A stretch of DNA of 64,000 nt from Microbacterium testaceum StLB037 (GTDB lineage: Bacteria; Actinomycetota; Actinomycetes; Actinomycetales; Microbacteriaceae): NCBI RefSeq assembly GCF_000202635.1, contig NC_015125.1:2418001-2482000 (forward strand). Direction: 5' to 3'. This document shows positions 52,531 to 61,125 of the stretch, in pieces (positions within the stretch are counted from its first letter, which is position 1; every line of letters begins with the position of its first letter). Both the position numbers and the translations under genes were made by a program. A model generated the notes under the pieces. That model saw only the letters and a program-made list of their open reading frames with translations, did no database searches and had not been told where the DNA came from.

Positions 52531-52685
52531 GAAGGGCCGGCCGAGAAATCTCGACCGGCCCATCTCTGCACCAGAGTGTCCTGCAATCACATGCCGGTAG
52601 TCGCCACAGCAAAACAACTACCGTGCGAGCACTCTATAACGGTGAGATAACGGAAGGGAAGAGGGCGGCGTTATCTTTTCGTGAT
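52531..52685 (-). repeat. Duplicated intergenic element, copy 2 (with terminator-like hairpin)
   Basis: The near-identical partner of copy 1, in the same orientation. The conserved part is 52567-52685; the adjacent hairpin (52534-52561, GGGCCGGCCGAGA arm, one mismatch) is different in detail but equivalent in position. It lies directly after the LuxR gene stop on the minus strand, so each copy follows a gene end. The core is better conserved than its adjacent hairpin, which argues for recent duplication or a conserved role. Confidence 0.85.
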
Positions 52686-52710
52686 TCATAGGCGGTTCCG
52701 TTAAATCCCT

Positions 52711-55233
52711 TCACGGCAGGGGAGCGGAACCGGGCTGGGATGCGGCGGCGACCCGGCGACCGAGCTCGCGGCGAGACTCCGCGCCGAGCTTGGCGCGGGC
52801 CTGATAGACGTGGGACTCGACCGTGCGGACCGAGAGGAACAGGCGAGCGGCGATGTCGCGGTTCGACAGCCCCGCGGCGATCAGACCGGCGATCTCTCTC
52901 TCCCGTCGGGTGAGGGAGATCGAGTCGACCATCGCTGCCGCGGTGGGGGCGGGGGTCGACTCCGTCGGAGAGGACGGCGAGCGCGGAACGAACGTGCGCA
53001 GCAGGGCCGCCCGCAGTTCGGTGTGTCGCCGACCGGTCACCAACGGGGTAGGCGGGTCGTCCCACATCCGGCGAACGGAGGCGGTGGTCCCGGATAGCAG
53101 GCGACCGATCTCGTCGAGCGCGTCGCGCTCCGCCACTCCGAGCGTCACCGCTCGGTGGAGGTCCCGCAGACGCAGCATCGGTGCCGGCCGCTCCGCCGTC
53201 AACCGGAGTGCGAGCTGGGCCGCGTGGGCGGCGTCGTCGTAACGCTCGTCCAGTGCGTCGATCATCGACCGCGCGGCGACGTAATCGTGGCGGAGACTCA
53301 ACGGGCCGTCCGCCCACAGGCTGGAGACACGGTCGACGATGCGTCGCGCCTCCGGGACCCGACCGCGCGCGGCGATGAACTGGGCGATCAGCAGCTTCAC
53401 GCCCGCCACCGCCATGTCCTTGCGGATCGGGTGGAACCGTGCCCGTGCCGCTTCGAGGTTCCGAAGGGCGGCGTCGCTCTCCCCGGCGACGGCCGCCGAC
53501 AACGACGCGGCCAGACCGGCGCATCCGAGCGCGCGGTCGTCGCCCTCCCGCACGGCGCGACGCCGCTCGTCGGCGATCCGTGCGTGGAGCACGGGGGCAT
53601 CGCTGCCCAGCATGAGATGCGTCACCAGCGAAACCGTCAGTGCCCATAGCCGTTCGGCGGTGTTGAGGCCGGCGATCCCGCTTTCGTACACGAACTCCTG
53701 AACACGCGTCAGCAGCCGGTTCGTGCCCTCGGCATCCCCCAGCTGCGCGCGGGCATATGCCTCGCGCAACCAGGCCCAGACGCGCCAGTACCCGCAGGAC
53801 GTGCGGGACGACTGCTGCGCGTGGTCCCGCGCGAGCGGCCACTGCAGCGCGAAGGCGAGGGCGTCGACCCGCGCCGCGGAGGAATCCGGCTCCGCATCCT
53901 CCGGGCGACCGCGGTCGAGCGCGGCGTGCAGGTCCCGAGTGGCGGCGAAGAAGCCGCGCATCTCCCATGCCGTCGCGATCTGCTGCGCCCGATGCCGATC
54001 CGCGTCGGCCGCGACCACCGGCGGAACCTCGCTCTGCGCCCGCGGGTCGCCGGCGGAGACCCGCGCGTACGCGAGCTCCAAGCGGAGGGCGACGTCGTCC
54101 GGTTCCCCGGCGATGCCGGTGGAGGCGAACGCTTCGGCCGTCGCGAAACGACCCTGGTCGTTGGCGTGCCTCGCGGCGTCGAGCAGAGCCCTCCGGCGCA
54201 GATCGTCCGCCGTCGGGACCGGCAGCGGGTCCCCCCTCAGGAGCGATTCGGCCACGACGGTCGCGATCGGCGGGCTCCACCACCGACCGTCCGCGTCGAG
54301 CATGCGCGTGACCGCGGTGTCGACGATGGCGCGGACGCGGTCGTCCCCGAGGACGCGCGCGGCCTCGGCGGCGAGCACAGGATTGGCCCACAGTGCGCCG
54401 GCGTCCGAGTCGTCTTGGAAGACATAACCGTGCGCCCGCAGCTCCTTGATCTCATGGAACGGGCGGATGCGCGCGGCGTGCGTCGAGGCCAAACCGGAGA
54501 ACCGGCCCAGGGTGACCAGGGTCGTGAGGTGCTCGAGCTCGAGAGTCGAAAGGTTCTTGTGCACCGCGTCGCCGAGGCGCGTCCAGACCGGGGCATGTCG
54601 CAGGGCGGCGAGCGGGTCTCGCCCGCGCCGTGCCGCGTCGTTCGCGACCTCCGCGAACTCGTACAGGAGGGCGCGCGAGCCGTTCGCCATCCACACCAGC
54701 GCGTCCGTGGTCACGTCGTCGAGAGCGTCGGCCCCGCACTCCCGGAGGAACACGGATGCCTTCGTCTCCTCGAGGGGCTCGATGTCGATGCGGACCGCGA
54801 AGCCCCGGCTCCCGAGCTCCAGCAGTGAGTGCGTCCATGCATCGGACGCCGGACGGGAGAACAGCGGTGTCTCCACCGCGATGCAGGCCGTGACGCGGTG
54901 AAGGCATACGGCCTGCAGGAGGGTGGCCGCGGAACGCTCGTCCAACGCGTGGGCGTCGTCCACCAACAACGTCGTCCCCGGTGCCGGGAGGTCCTCCATC
55001 GCCGGGGACCCCGTATCCGGCGGCAGGTCCACTCCTCGAACGAGCTGCGTGGGGACATCCCGCCGTGCGAGCGCGTGTGCGACACGGCTCATCGTCACGG
55101 TCTTTCCGACGCCCACGGGCCCGACCAGCACCACCGGCGTTCCGGCTGCCAGATGCCTCGCTATTCCTTCCGGATCGGCAGCGCGTCCGGCGATCTTCAG
55201 GGTGTTCTCCCCACCGAGGAAATGTGCACTCAC
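52711..55233 (-). CDS. Large ATP-binding LuxR-family (LAL/MalT-like) regulator
   Basis: 840 aa from GTG 55233, chosen because GAGGGGG lies ten bases upstream. Walker A at 38-45 (GPVGVGKT) and an AAA/STAND-like NTPase (TLLVDDAHALDERSAATLLQ), a long helical TPR-like middle (~330-750), and a C-terminal LuxR HTH (LTRREREIAGLIAAGLSNRD, then TVESHVYQARAKLG). It is divergent from the SipW-type surface operon across a 290-base spacer containing a palindrome, and is the probable regulator of that operon. The signal is not known; STAND regulators usually need a ligand or partner protein. Confidence 0.9.
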   Translation of the reverse strand: MSAHFLGGENTLKIAGRAADPEGIARHLAAGTPVVLVGPVGVGKTVTMSRVAHALARRDVPTQLVRGVDLPPDTGSPAMEDLPAPGTTLLVDDAHALDERSAATLLQAVCLHRVTACIAVETPLFSRPASDAWTHSLLELGSRGFAVRIDIEPLEETKASVFLRECGADALDDVTTDALVWMANGSRALLYEFAEVANDAARRGRDPLAALRHAPVWTRLGDAVHKNLSTLELEHLTTLVTLGRFSGLASTHAARIRPFHEIKELRAHGYVFQDDSDAGALWANPVLAAEAARVLGDDRVRAIVDTAVTRMLDADGRWWSPPIATVVAESLLRGDPLPVPTADDLRRRALLDAARHANDQGRFATAEAFASTGIAGEPDDVALRLELAYARVSAGDPRAQSEVPPVVAADADRHRAQQIATAWEMRGFFAATRDLHAALDRGRPEDAEPDSSAARVDALAFALQWPLARDHAQQSSRTSCGYWRVWAWLREAYARAQLGDAEGTNRLLTRVQEFVYESGIAGLNTAERLWALTVSLVTHLMLGSDAPVLHARIADERRRAVREGDDRALGCAGLAASLSAAVAGESDAALRNLEAARARFHPIRKDMAVAGVKLLIAQFIAARGRVPEARRIVDRVSSLWADGPLSLRHDYVAARSMIDALDERYDDAAHAAQLALRLTAERPAPMLRLRDLHRAVTLGVAERDALDEIGRLLSGTTASVRRMWDDPPTPLVTGRRHTELRAALLRTFVPRSPSSPTESTPAPTAAAMVDSISLTRREREIAGLIAAGLSNRDIAARLFLSVRTVESHVYQARAKLGAESRRELGRRVAAASQPGSAPLP

Positions 55234-55319
55234 CCCATCACCACCCCCTCGTGGATTCGGTTCCCCGTTTTCACCATATCCGCACACACGCAGATCGAGT
55301 CGGCTGTCCTTCCCGCCGT

Positions 55320-55344
55320 ACTACCGAGCTTGCTGCTCAGTAGT
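55320..55344. promoter_or_regulatory. Operator-like palindrome in the LuxR/SipW-operon spacer
   Basis: ACTACCGAGC (55320-55329) and GCTCAGTAGT (55335-55344) are inverted copies with 9 of 10 matches around TTGCT. It lies 87 bases upstream of the LuxR start and 180 upstream of the surface-operon start. It may be a binding site for the adjacent regulator or an RNA hairpin; no other signal is evident in this 290-base spacer. Confidence 0.45.
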
Positions 55345-55523
55345 CGAGCGGATTCAAGGGTTCACTTTCGAACGGTCGCCCGGTTCTCGGCATCCACTGA
55401 GGTTCGCTCTGATTCGCGCCCCGAGACCTTGGCGTGCCCCGTTCCGGCCAGAAGGCTCACCAACGCGGGGTCGCCCCGCCCGCTCGGTATCGGCCGAGTG
55501 GATCGAACCTGATGGGGGTTTCC

Positions 55524-56210
55524 ATGGAGAACCAGAAGCGCCGGGTCGTTCGGCGTCGCATTTTCGCCGTCGCCGCAGGTGGCGCGGCTCTCGGGGTCGG
55601 CGTCGCCGCGACCCTGGCGGCCTGGACCGACACCGAATGGGTGTTCGGCGGAGACGGTGCGGGGGGACCGGGCGTCGGAACGTCCACCTTCGCGATCGAG
55701 CAGAACACCGATCCGGGCTTCGACGCCGCAGCCTGGACGGACGAGGCGGACAACCCCGGCGGGGAGATGGTCTTCACGGCGGCCGGGCTCGTCGGCACCG
55801 AACTCACCCCGGGCGACAGCGTCTACGCCGCCGTGGCGCTGCGCACCAAAGCCGCGTCGATCGCGGGCGACGTCGAGCTCCAGCCGGCGGTGCCCGCGGC
55901 GGGTATCACCACCGCCGACGCCGGCGACCTGCTCTTCGACGCTCTCGATGTCCGTGTGGCGACCAGCGCCACGGCCTTCACTTGCGACGGATCGGCGTTC
56001 ACGGGCGGCGCGACCATCATCGCCGATGGCACGCTGTCGGGCACCGGCGGATCCGTCACGCAGTCGCTCTCGGCTGCGTCGGGCTCGGTGCAGTACTACT
56101 GCTTCGAGGTGACGCTCCCCGACCCCATCCCGCTGGCGGGCGGAACGACCGTCGAGGACTACATGGGCCGTACGATCGCCCCGGCGTGGGAGTTCGTGGC
56201 CACCTCGTGA
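55524..56210 (+). CDS. SipW-dependent-type secreted protein (TasA/camelysin-like)
   Basis: 228 aa from ATG 55524, preceded by GGGGG (ATG 55512 is possible but poorer). The signal sequence RRIFAVAAGGAALGVGVAAT is followed by LAAWTDTEWV, the alanine-Trp-Thr/Asn-Asp motif typical of SipW-dependent signal peptides. The mature chain is Gly/Thr/Val-rich beta sequence with two Cys (TFTCDGSA; QYYCFEV). It should be secreted and may assemble into a matrix fibre, as TasA does in Bacillus; that function is inference. First gene of a four-gene operon, overlapping sipW by GTGA. Confidence 0.85.
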   Translation: MENQKRRVVRRRIFAVAAGGAALGVGVAATLAAWTDTEWVFGGDGAGGPGVGTSTFAIEQNTDPGFDAAAWTDEADNPGGEMVFTAAGLVGTELTPGDSVYAAVALRTKAASIAGDVELQPAVPAAGITTADAGDLLFDALDVRVATSATAFTCDGSAFTGGATIIADGTLSGTGGSVTQSLSAASGSVQYYCFEVTLPDPIPLAGGTTVEDYMGRTIAPAWEFVATS

Positions 56211-56839
56211 ACGAACTGGTCACGGCATCCCGCCCGGTCGCCGCGCACGCCGCGGACTCCCGGCACCGGTCATCCGCGCGAGCATCCGTCGTCACGACGG
56301 TCACGCCGATCGAGCGGGTTCGGGATGCCGTGACCACCTTCGTCGGATGCCTCGGCATCCTCATCGTCGCCTGGCTGGTGGCGAGCGCCGTGTGGGGGCT
56401 GGGGATCATCGTCTTCGTCACCGGGTCGATGTCCCCCACGCTTCCCACCGGTGCTGCCGCGATCACCCGGACGGTCGACGCCGCCGATCTCGCCGTCGGA
56501 GACGTCGTGACCGTGCGGCGTCCCGGCAACGGTGCCCAGGTGACCCACCGCATCGTCGAGATCGCCCCCGTCGCGGGAGACCCGCAGGCACGTAGCCTCA
56601 CCCTCCGCGGCGACGCGAACGATTCCGCCGACCTTCGGCCCTACATCGTCACCAGCGCACCGCGCGTCCTCATCGGCGCGCCCCTCGCCGGATCAATCAT
56701 CACTGCGGCGAAGACGCCTGCGGCGATGCTCGGGGGATCCGTGCTCATCGCCGCCGTGATCGCGTGGGCGCTGTGGCCCCCGTCGACCCGGACATCCCCG
56801 GACGGCGACGAGCCCGCCCCGTCTCACCCCTCCCGCTGA
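56207..56839 (+). CDS. sipW: SipW-type (ER-type) signal peptidase I
   Basis: 210 aa from GTG 56207. A transmembrane helix (~44-72) leads into VTGSMSPTL with nucleophile Ser74; the general base is His114 in QVTHRIVEI, not Lys, which defines the archaeal/ER type to which SipW belongs. A second membrane helix is near 185-200. It should cleave the special signal peptides of its operon neighbours. An unusually long N-terminal cytoplasmic segment (~40 residues) is present. Name assigned by class, not by proven orthology. Confidence 0.88.
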   Translation: MNELVTASRPVAAHAADSRHRSSARASVVTTVTPIERVRDAVTTFVGCLGILIVAWLVASAVWGLGIIVFVTGSMSPTLPTGAAAITRTVDAADLAVGDVVTVRRPGNGAQVTHRIVEIAPVAGDPQARSLTLRGDANDSADLRPYIVTSAPRVLIGAPLAGSIITAAKTPAAMLGGSVLIAAVIAWALWPPSTRTSPDGDEPAPSHPSR

Positions 56840-56852
56840 TCTCAGGAGACCC

Positions 56853-57581
56853 ATGTCCCTCTCTCCCCGCGCCGGTCGCCGGCGCGTCAGCGCGGTCCTC
56901 GCCGCCGCCGCTTCCCTCGCTCTCGTCGGAGCGGGAGGCCTGTTCGTCGCCGACGCCGCCCGCGCGGCCTTCATCGATGTCCCGCCCACCGGCGCGCCGG
57001 GTCGGCTGGTGCTCTCCGCCGACCCCTATCCCGCCGAGTTCCTCGACCTCAGCCCCGGAGACCCCGCGTTCTGGCAGATCCGCGCGCGTCTCGAGGACGC
57101 CGCCCGGGCAACCCTCGCGCTGGAACTTCGCAAGAGCGGCCCGCTCGCCGAGACTCCGCGCGGTCTGATCATGCAGGTGGACGTGTGCGATGCGCCGTGG
57201 GCGGGGTTCCCGGACCAGCCGTTCTGCGTGTCGGGAAGTCGTCCGGTGACTCTGGCCACACCGGCCGAGGACTACACCTCGTCGTCCCCGTCGTTCGAAT
57301 TGCGACCGCTCACGCCCTCGGCTCCCCAGTTCTTGTTGGTGACCCTCTCGGTGGAGGACTCCGCAGAGGCTCAGGAGGACACCTCGCTGATGGGACTGCG
57401 CGGGCGGATGGGAGTCGGCCTCACGGCCATGTCGATCGACGACGTGCCGGTCCGACCGCCGGACCGCCTGCCGGTCACCGGGTTCGACCCGACGGCGTTG
57501 ATCGGGGTCGGCGCGCTCGGGGCCGGCCTCCTGGGTCTCGGGGCGTCGCTCCGCATCGCGAGGAAGGGGGGACGACGGTGA
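56853..57581 (+). CDS. LPVTG-anchored surface protein of the SipW operon
   Basis: 242 aa. Signal peptide (1-~38, ending ARA), a ~160-residue beta-rich domain with two Cys (VDVCDAPW; QPFCVSG) and Pro-rich ends, then LPVTG at 206-210, a hydrophobic helix and a basic tail (RIARKGGRR). It should be sortase-linked to the wall and could be the base on which the other operon products assemble. Starts 13 bases after sipW. I do not recognise the main domain. Confidence 0.85.
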   Translation: MSLSPRAGRRRVSAVLAAAASLALVGAGGLFVADAARAAFIDVPPTGAPGRLVLSADPYPAEFLDLSPGDPAFWQIRARLEDAARATLALELRKSGPLAETPRGLIMQVDVCDAPWAGFPDQPFCVSGSRPVTLATPAEDYTSSSPSFELRPLTPSAPQFLLVTLSVEDSAEAQEDTSLMGLRGRMGVGLTAMSIDDVPVRPPDRLPVTGFDPTALIGVGALGAGLLGLGASLRIARKGGRR

Positions 57582-59317
57582 GGACATGGATGCGCGCGGC
57601 ATTGGCCGCGTCGATGGGGGCGGTGCTCCTGGTGCCGCTCGGGATCACCGCGACCACGGCCAGCTGGAATGACGCGGAGTGGGTCCACGAGGACGCTCTG
57701 GGAACGGGCACGCTCGACTGCGCGCAGAATCCCGCCCTGGAGAGCCGTTCGCGCGGCACGTTCCTCGCGGGCGAACTGCTGGGGATCGACCTCGACTCCC
57801 TCGCCCAGCTCGAGGACATGCGCCTCACGGTGCAGGCGGATGGGGTCGCGGTGCCGGATCCCGCGAACGCGATCGACCTCGGATCCACGCCACCCGCCTA
57901 TACCTTCGCGAATCCGCTGGACGTCACGGCCCTGGGTATCGCGGAAGTGGATCTCACCGGGTTCACGGTCGCCCTCCCCGGTGCTGCCCTGGGGGCGGCG
58001 AATCAATGGGCGCAGGGATCGACGAGCGGTCGAGCCGCGGGCGCGTCCGGGTTGATCAACGACTCCGGAGCGGTGTTGGTCTCCGATTCCACGCCCGACG
58101 ACCAGCTTCCGCAGCCGGCGACGATCGATCTCACCGCTCTGCTTCCCACGATCGCGGGTCTGAATGCGGCGACGCTCGAGGTGGGTGCCGTCGCGGCGAG
58201 TTCTCAACTCGACGGGTGCGCCGCGCTCCGGGAGCAGGTCTGGGGAATCGCCCCCGCGCAGCCGATCGTCCAGCGGGACTACGGCATCGCCTCTCTCGGG
58301 CTGGCGCTGGACGCTCCCGCGGTGGGCGCGCTGACCGGCGCCGTGACGACGACCGGGGGGCAGCTGGAAATCGCTGTTGCCGGGCTCGTCGGACAGAACG
58401 GGCTGATCGCGCAGAACCTGCGCACCGCCCTCGCCCTCCGGGTTCCCGGGATCGCCGCCGCGAGTATGACGGGCACGGTCATCATCAGCGGGCTCGACCT
58501 GCAGTCGACGGTCGCTCCGTTCCTCGGCCTCCAACTCCAGGGCGACGGGTTCACGATCGACCTCGCCAACGGACGCATCCTCGTCGACGTCGAACGGCTC
58601 ACGGGTCCACTCAACGGTGCCGCACCCAACACCGAGCTCGTGCTGAACGCGGGCATCATCAACGCCATCGTGGCCGAGGCCGGGACACTCCTCGACGAGT
58701 GGGCCGTCGACGTCACGGATGCGCTTCGCGCGGCCATCAGGAACGCACAGGTGCAGATCGCTCTGTCCACGACCGTCTCGGCCGTCGGCTACAACCTCGC
58801 CACGGTGACCCTCGGATTGAATTCGACGATCGGCGCGGTGGTCGACGGCAACGCGACGATCGGAGTGACCCTCTCCAACCAGCCGACAGGGCTGATCGTC
58901 ACGACCATCAACACGGCCCTCGGCCTGGCGGGCCTTCCCACCCTGTCTTCGATCCTGACCACTCTCACCGGATCCGGCTCGGCGCTGACCACGGCTGTGG
59001 CCAATCTGCTCACGACGCAGTTGCTCGACCGGGTCACCACGCTCGGCGCCACGCTGTCCACGCTGTCGGTTCCCGTCGTGAACGTGCTGGCCGGGGTACT
59101 GAACGCGCTGCCGACGGTCGTCTCGGTCATGGTCAACGTCCAACCCGACCAGCAGAACGCGCCGCCCGGGTACCCGTTCGTCGCCCCGACTTCCCGGTCC
59201 ACAGCCGAGTACGCGGTCACCGCCCTCCGGCTCGGTCTTGCCGACTTCGCCGTCCCCGACGACGTGGCCCACGTCCTGTTCGGGACCGGGTCGGCGGGGC
59301 CGGTCACCCTGCCGTGA
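57578..59317 (+). CDS. Choice-of-anchor G-type secreted protein
   Basis: 579 aa from GTG 57578, overlapping the LPVTG gene by four bases. The signal region (MRAALAASMGAVLLVPLGIT) is followed by TTASWNDAEWVHEDALGTGT, a SipW-like processing context close to the one in the first gene of the operon. The mature chain is dominated by long hydrophobic beta stretches with repeated LxxLLxx segments (LTTAVANLLTTQLLDRVTTL), suggestive of a fibrous or self-associating protein. No C-terminal anchor is present, so it is probably released or held non-covalently. Last gene of the operon. Confidence 0.82.
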   Translation: MRTWMRAALAASMGAVLLVPLGITATTASWNDAEWVHEDALGTGTLDCAQNPALESRSRGTFLAGELLGIDLDSLAQLEDMRLTVQADGVAVPDPANAIDLGSTPPAYTFANPLDVTALGIAEVDLTGFTVALPGAALGAANQWAQGSTSGRAAGASGLINDSGAVLVSDSTPDDQLPQPATIDLTALLPTIAGLNAATLEVGAVAASSQLDGCAALREQVWGIAPAQPIVQRDYGIASLGLALDAPAVGALTGAVTTTGGQLEIAVAGLVGQNGLIAQNLRTALALRVPGIAAASMTGTVIISGLDLQSTVAPFLGLQLQGDGFTIDLANGRILVDVERLTGPLNGAAPNTELVLNAGIINAIVAEAGTLLDEWAVDVTDALRAAIRNAQVQIALSTTVSAVGYNLATVTLGLNSTIGAVVDGNATIGVTLSNQPTGLIVTTINTALGLAGLPTLSSILTTLTGSGSALTTAVANLLTTQLLDRVTTLGATLSTLSVPVVNVLAGVLNALPTVVSVMVNVQPDQQNAPPGYPFVAPTSRSTAEYAVTALRLGLADFAVPDDVAHVLFGTGSAGPVTLP

Positions 59318-59439
59318 GTCATCGGCTGCCCGCCCTCCGGTTCGTCCACCTTCGAAGGACCCGCCCGCACCCGTGAACCCGGACGTGCCACTCTGAGCGA
59401 GGGCTCACGCGAGGGGCGGGTGCGCCGGGGGAGGAAGCC

Positions 59440-60192
59440 ATGAAGCTCGCTGTCTGCGGGGCAACGGGTGTCGTCGGGTCGCATGTTCGCCGGGCCGCCG
59501 AGGCGCGAGGACACGAGGTCGTTCCGCTGACCCGATCGACCGGACACGACCTGACGAAGGGGCTGCCCGAGGACGCGCTCGCCGGGGTGGAGACGATCGT
59601 CGACGTCAGTGGCATCCAGACGCTCTCCCGGAAGCGGGCGACCGACTACTTCCTCAGTGTGTCGCGCACCCTCCAGGCGGCCGGGGCCGCGGCGGGGGTC
59701 TCGCACCTGGTGGCACTGTCGATCGTCGGTATCGACGGCGTGACGTCCTCGTACTACGGGGCCAAGGGAGAGCAGGAACGCGCAGTCCGCTCCGGAGTGC
59801 TGCCGTGGACTCTGCTGCGCGCCGCACAGTTCCACGAGTTCGCCGCGCAGACCATCGAGCGCGGATCGGTGGGGCCTCTCGTTCTGGCGCCCCGCGCGCG
59901 CGTCCGGCCGATCGCGGCTGCCGAGGTGGCCGAGGCCCTGGTGGATCTCGCCGAGGCCGGCCCGGCCGGGGACGCACCCGATCTGGTCGGGCCGCGGGAC
60001 GAGATCCTCGCCGACATGGTTCGAACGCTTCTGGCTCGACGAGGAAGTCGCCGACCGGTGGTCGAGATTCCGCTCCCGGGGTCGATGGGCGAAGCGATGA
60101 GCTCGGGTCGGCTCCGGGGGTCTCGGGACGCCTCGCGGCAGGGACGGCAGACCTACGCGGAGTGGGTGGATCAGCTGCCCGGTGGCCACTGA
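59440..60192 (+). CDS. NAD(P)-binding atypical SDR protein (NmrA-like)
   Basis: 250 aa. Rossmann motif MKLAVCGATGVVGSHVRRAA (GATGVVG at 7-13), then DVSGIQTLSRKRATDYFL and a YxxxK-like SSYYGAKGEQERAV. Family members reduce or bind NADP in sensing roles; the substrate is unknown. It follows the surface operon by ~120 bases and appears independent. It is distantly related to the NmrA-type gene at 15567. Confidence 0.85.
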   Translation: MKLAVCGATGVVGSHVRRAAEARGHEVVPLTRSTGHDLTKGLPEDALAGVETIVDVSGIQTLSRKRATDYFLSVSRTLQAAGAAAGVSHLVALSIVGIDGVTSSYYGAKGEQERAVRSGVLPWTLLRAAQFHEFAAQTIERGSVGPLVLAPRARVRPIAAAEVAEALVDLAEAGPAGDAPDLVGPRDEILADMVRTLLARRGSRRPVVEIPLPGSMGEAMSSGRLRGSRDASRQGRQTYAEWVDQLPGGH

Positions 60193-60346
60193 CGCTCTCG
60201 GAGTGAAGCCGCAGGAGACGAGAAACGCAGATTCTCCCGGAGGAGCGTGCGCTGCCTCTCCCGCTCCGCCACAATGACCGCGGGGAGCGCTACCCGAGCG
60301 CACACACATTCACCGACCGCGAAGACGCGGCGGTTCTGGGGGATCG

Positions 60347-60988
60347 ATGGAGCACATCAACCTGCCCGCGGCCGGATGGTACGCGGCGCCACACGCCAAC
60401 GGCGAGCAGCGCTACTGGGATGGCACGGCGTGGCACGAGCCCGCCGAGGCGGAGCCGACGACGCCGTTCATGAAGAAGCCGGTCACCCGGCGGACCGGAG
60501 CCTTCGTCGCGGGTGCGGCCCTCGTGCTGGGGCTCATCGTCGGAGGCGTGTCCGGCGGGGCCGGCACCCAGTCCGAGGTAGCCGCTCTGAAGGCTCAAGT
60601 GTCCGGTCTACAGTCGGATGTGGCCGAGGCGCAGACGGCGGCGGAGGAGTCCGTGGAGACTCTGGCGACGGCGACGACCGCGAGTGACGCGATGACCAAG
60701 GAGCGCGACTCCGCCCGGGCGCGCGTCGCGGAGCTGGAAGCGGCGGCGACGGCCGCGCAGGCCGAACTCGATGCCCGCGCCGCGACGATCACCGACCTGC
60801 AGGGCAAGGTCGCGGCGAAGGACTCCGCCCCGCCGGTCGTCGAGGTCGCCGCGCCGGAGACCCAGAAGTCCGTGTACTACAAGAACTGCACCGCCGCCCG
60901 CGAGGCGGGGGCCGCACCCGTGCGCCGCGGAGACCCCGGGTACGCGTCTCATCTCGACCGCGACGGAGATGGGATCGGCTGCGAGTAA
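60347..60988 (+). CDS. DUF2510 / excalibur calcium-binding membrane protein
   Basis: 213 aa. N-terminal DUF2510 motif (PAAGWYAAPHANGEQRYWDG, 7-26), a single transmembrane helix (~51-70), a long Ala/Glu-rich coiled coil (~78-155), and a C-terminal excalibur domain ending DRDGDGIGCE with paired Cys. Expected topology: short cytoplasmic head, extracellular coiled coil and calcium-binding tip. A cell-envelope role is likely, but no partner is adjacent. Confidence 0.9.
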   Translation: MEHINLPAAGWYAAPHANGEQRYWDGTAWHEPAEAEPTTPFMKKPVTRRTGAFVAGAALVLGLIVGGVSGGAGTQSEVAALKAQVSGLQSDVAEAQTAAEESVETLATATTASDAMTKERDSARARVAELEAAATAAQAELDARAATITDLQGKVAAKDSAPPVVEVAAPETQKSVYYKNCTAAREAGAAPVRRGDPGYASHLDRDGDGIGCE

Positions 60989-61125
60989 TTCAGCGGCCCA
61001 GGGGGACGCCGCCCGTTCCACGGGTTCGCGCAAGGGCCACCCGGCTGCGACCGCGTGCTGCTCGGCATCCATTACTCTGGCTCGCGGCGCACGCGAGACC
61101 GCGGGCTTCCGGCTCGAGCACGAGA

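Noticed and set aside
51682..52685. The 120-bp repeats as inverted ends of an insertion sequence
   Set aside because: They are direct, not inverted, and the only gene between them is a histidine phosphatase without any transposase feature.
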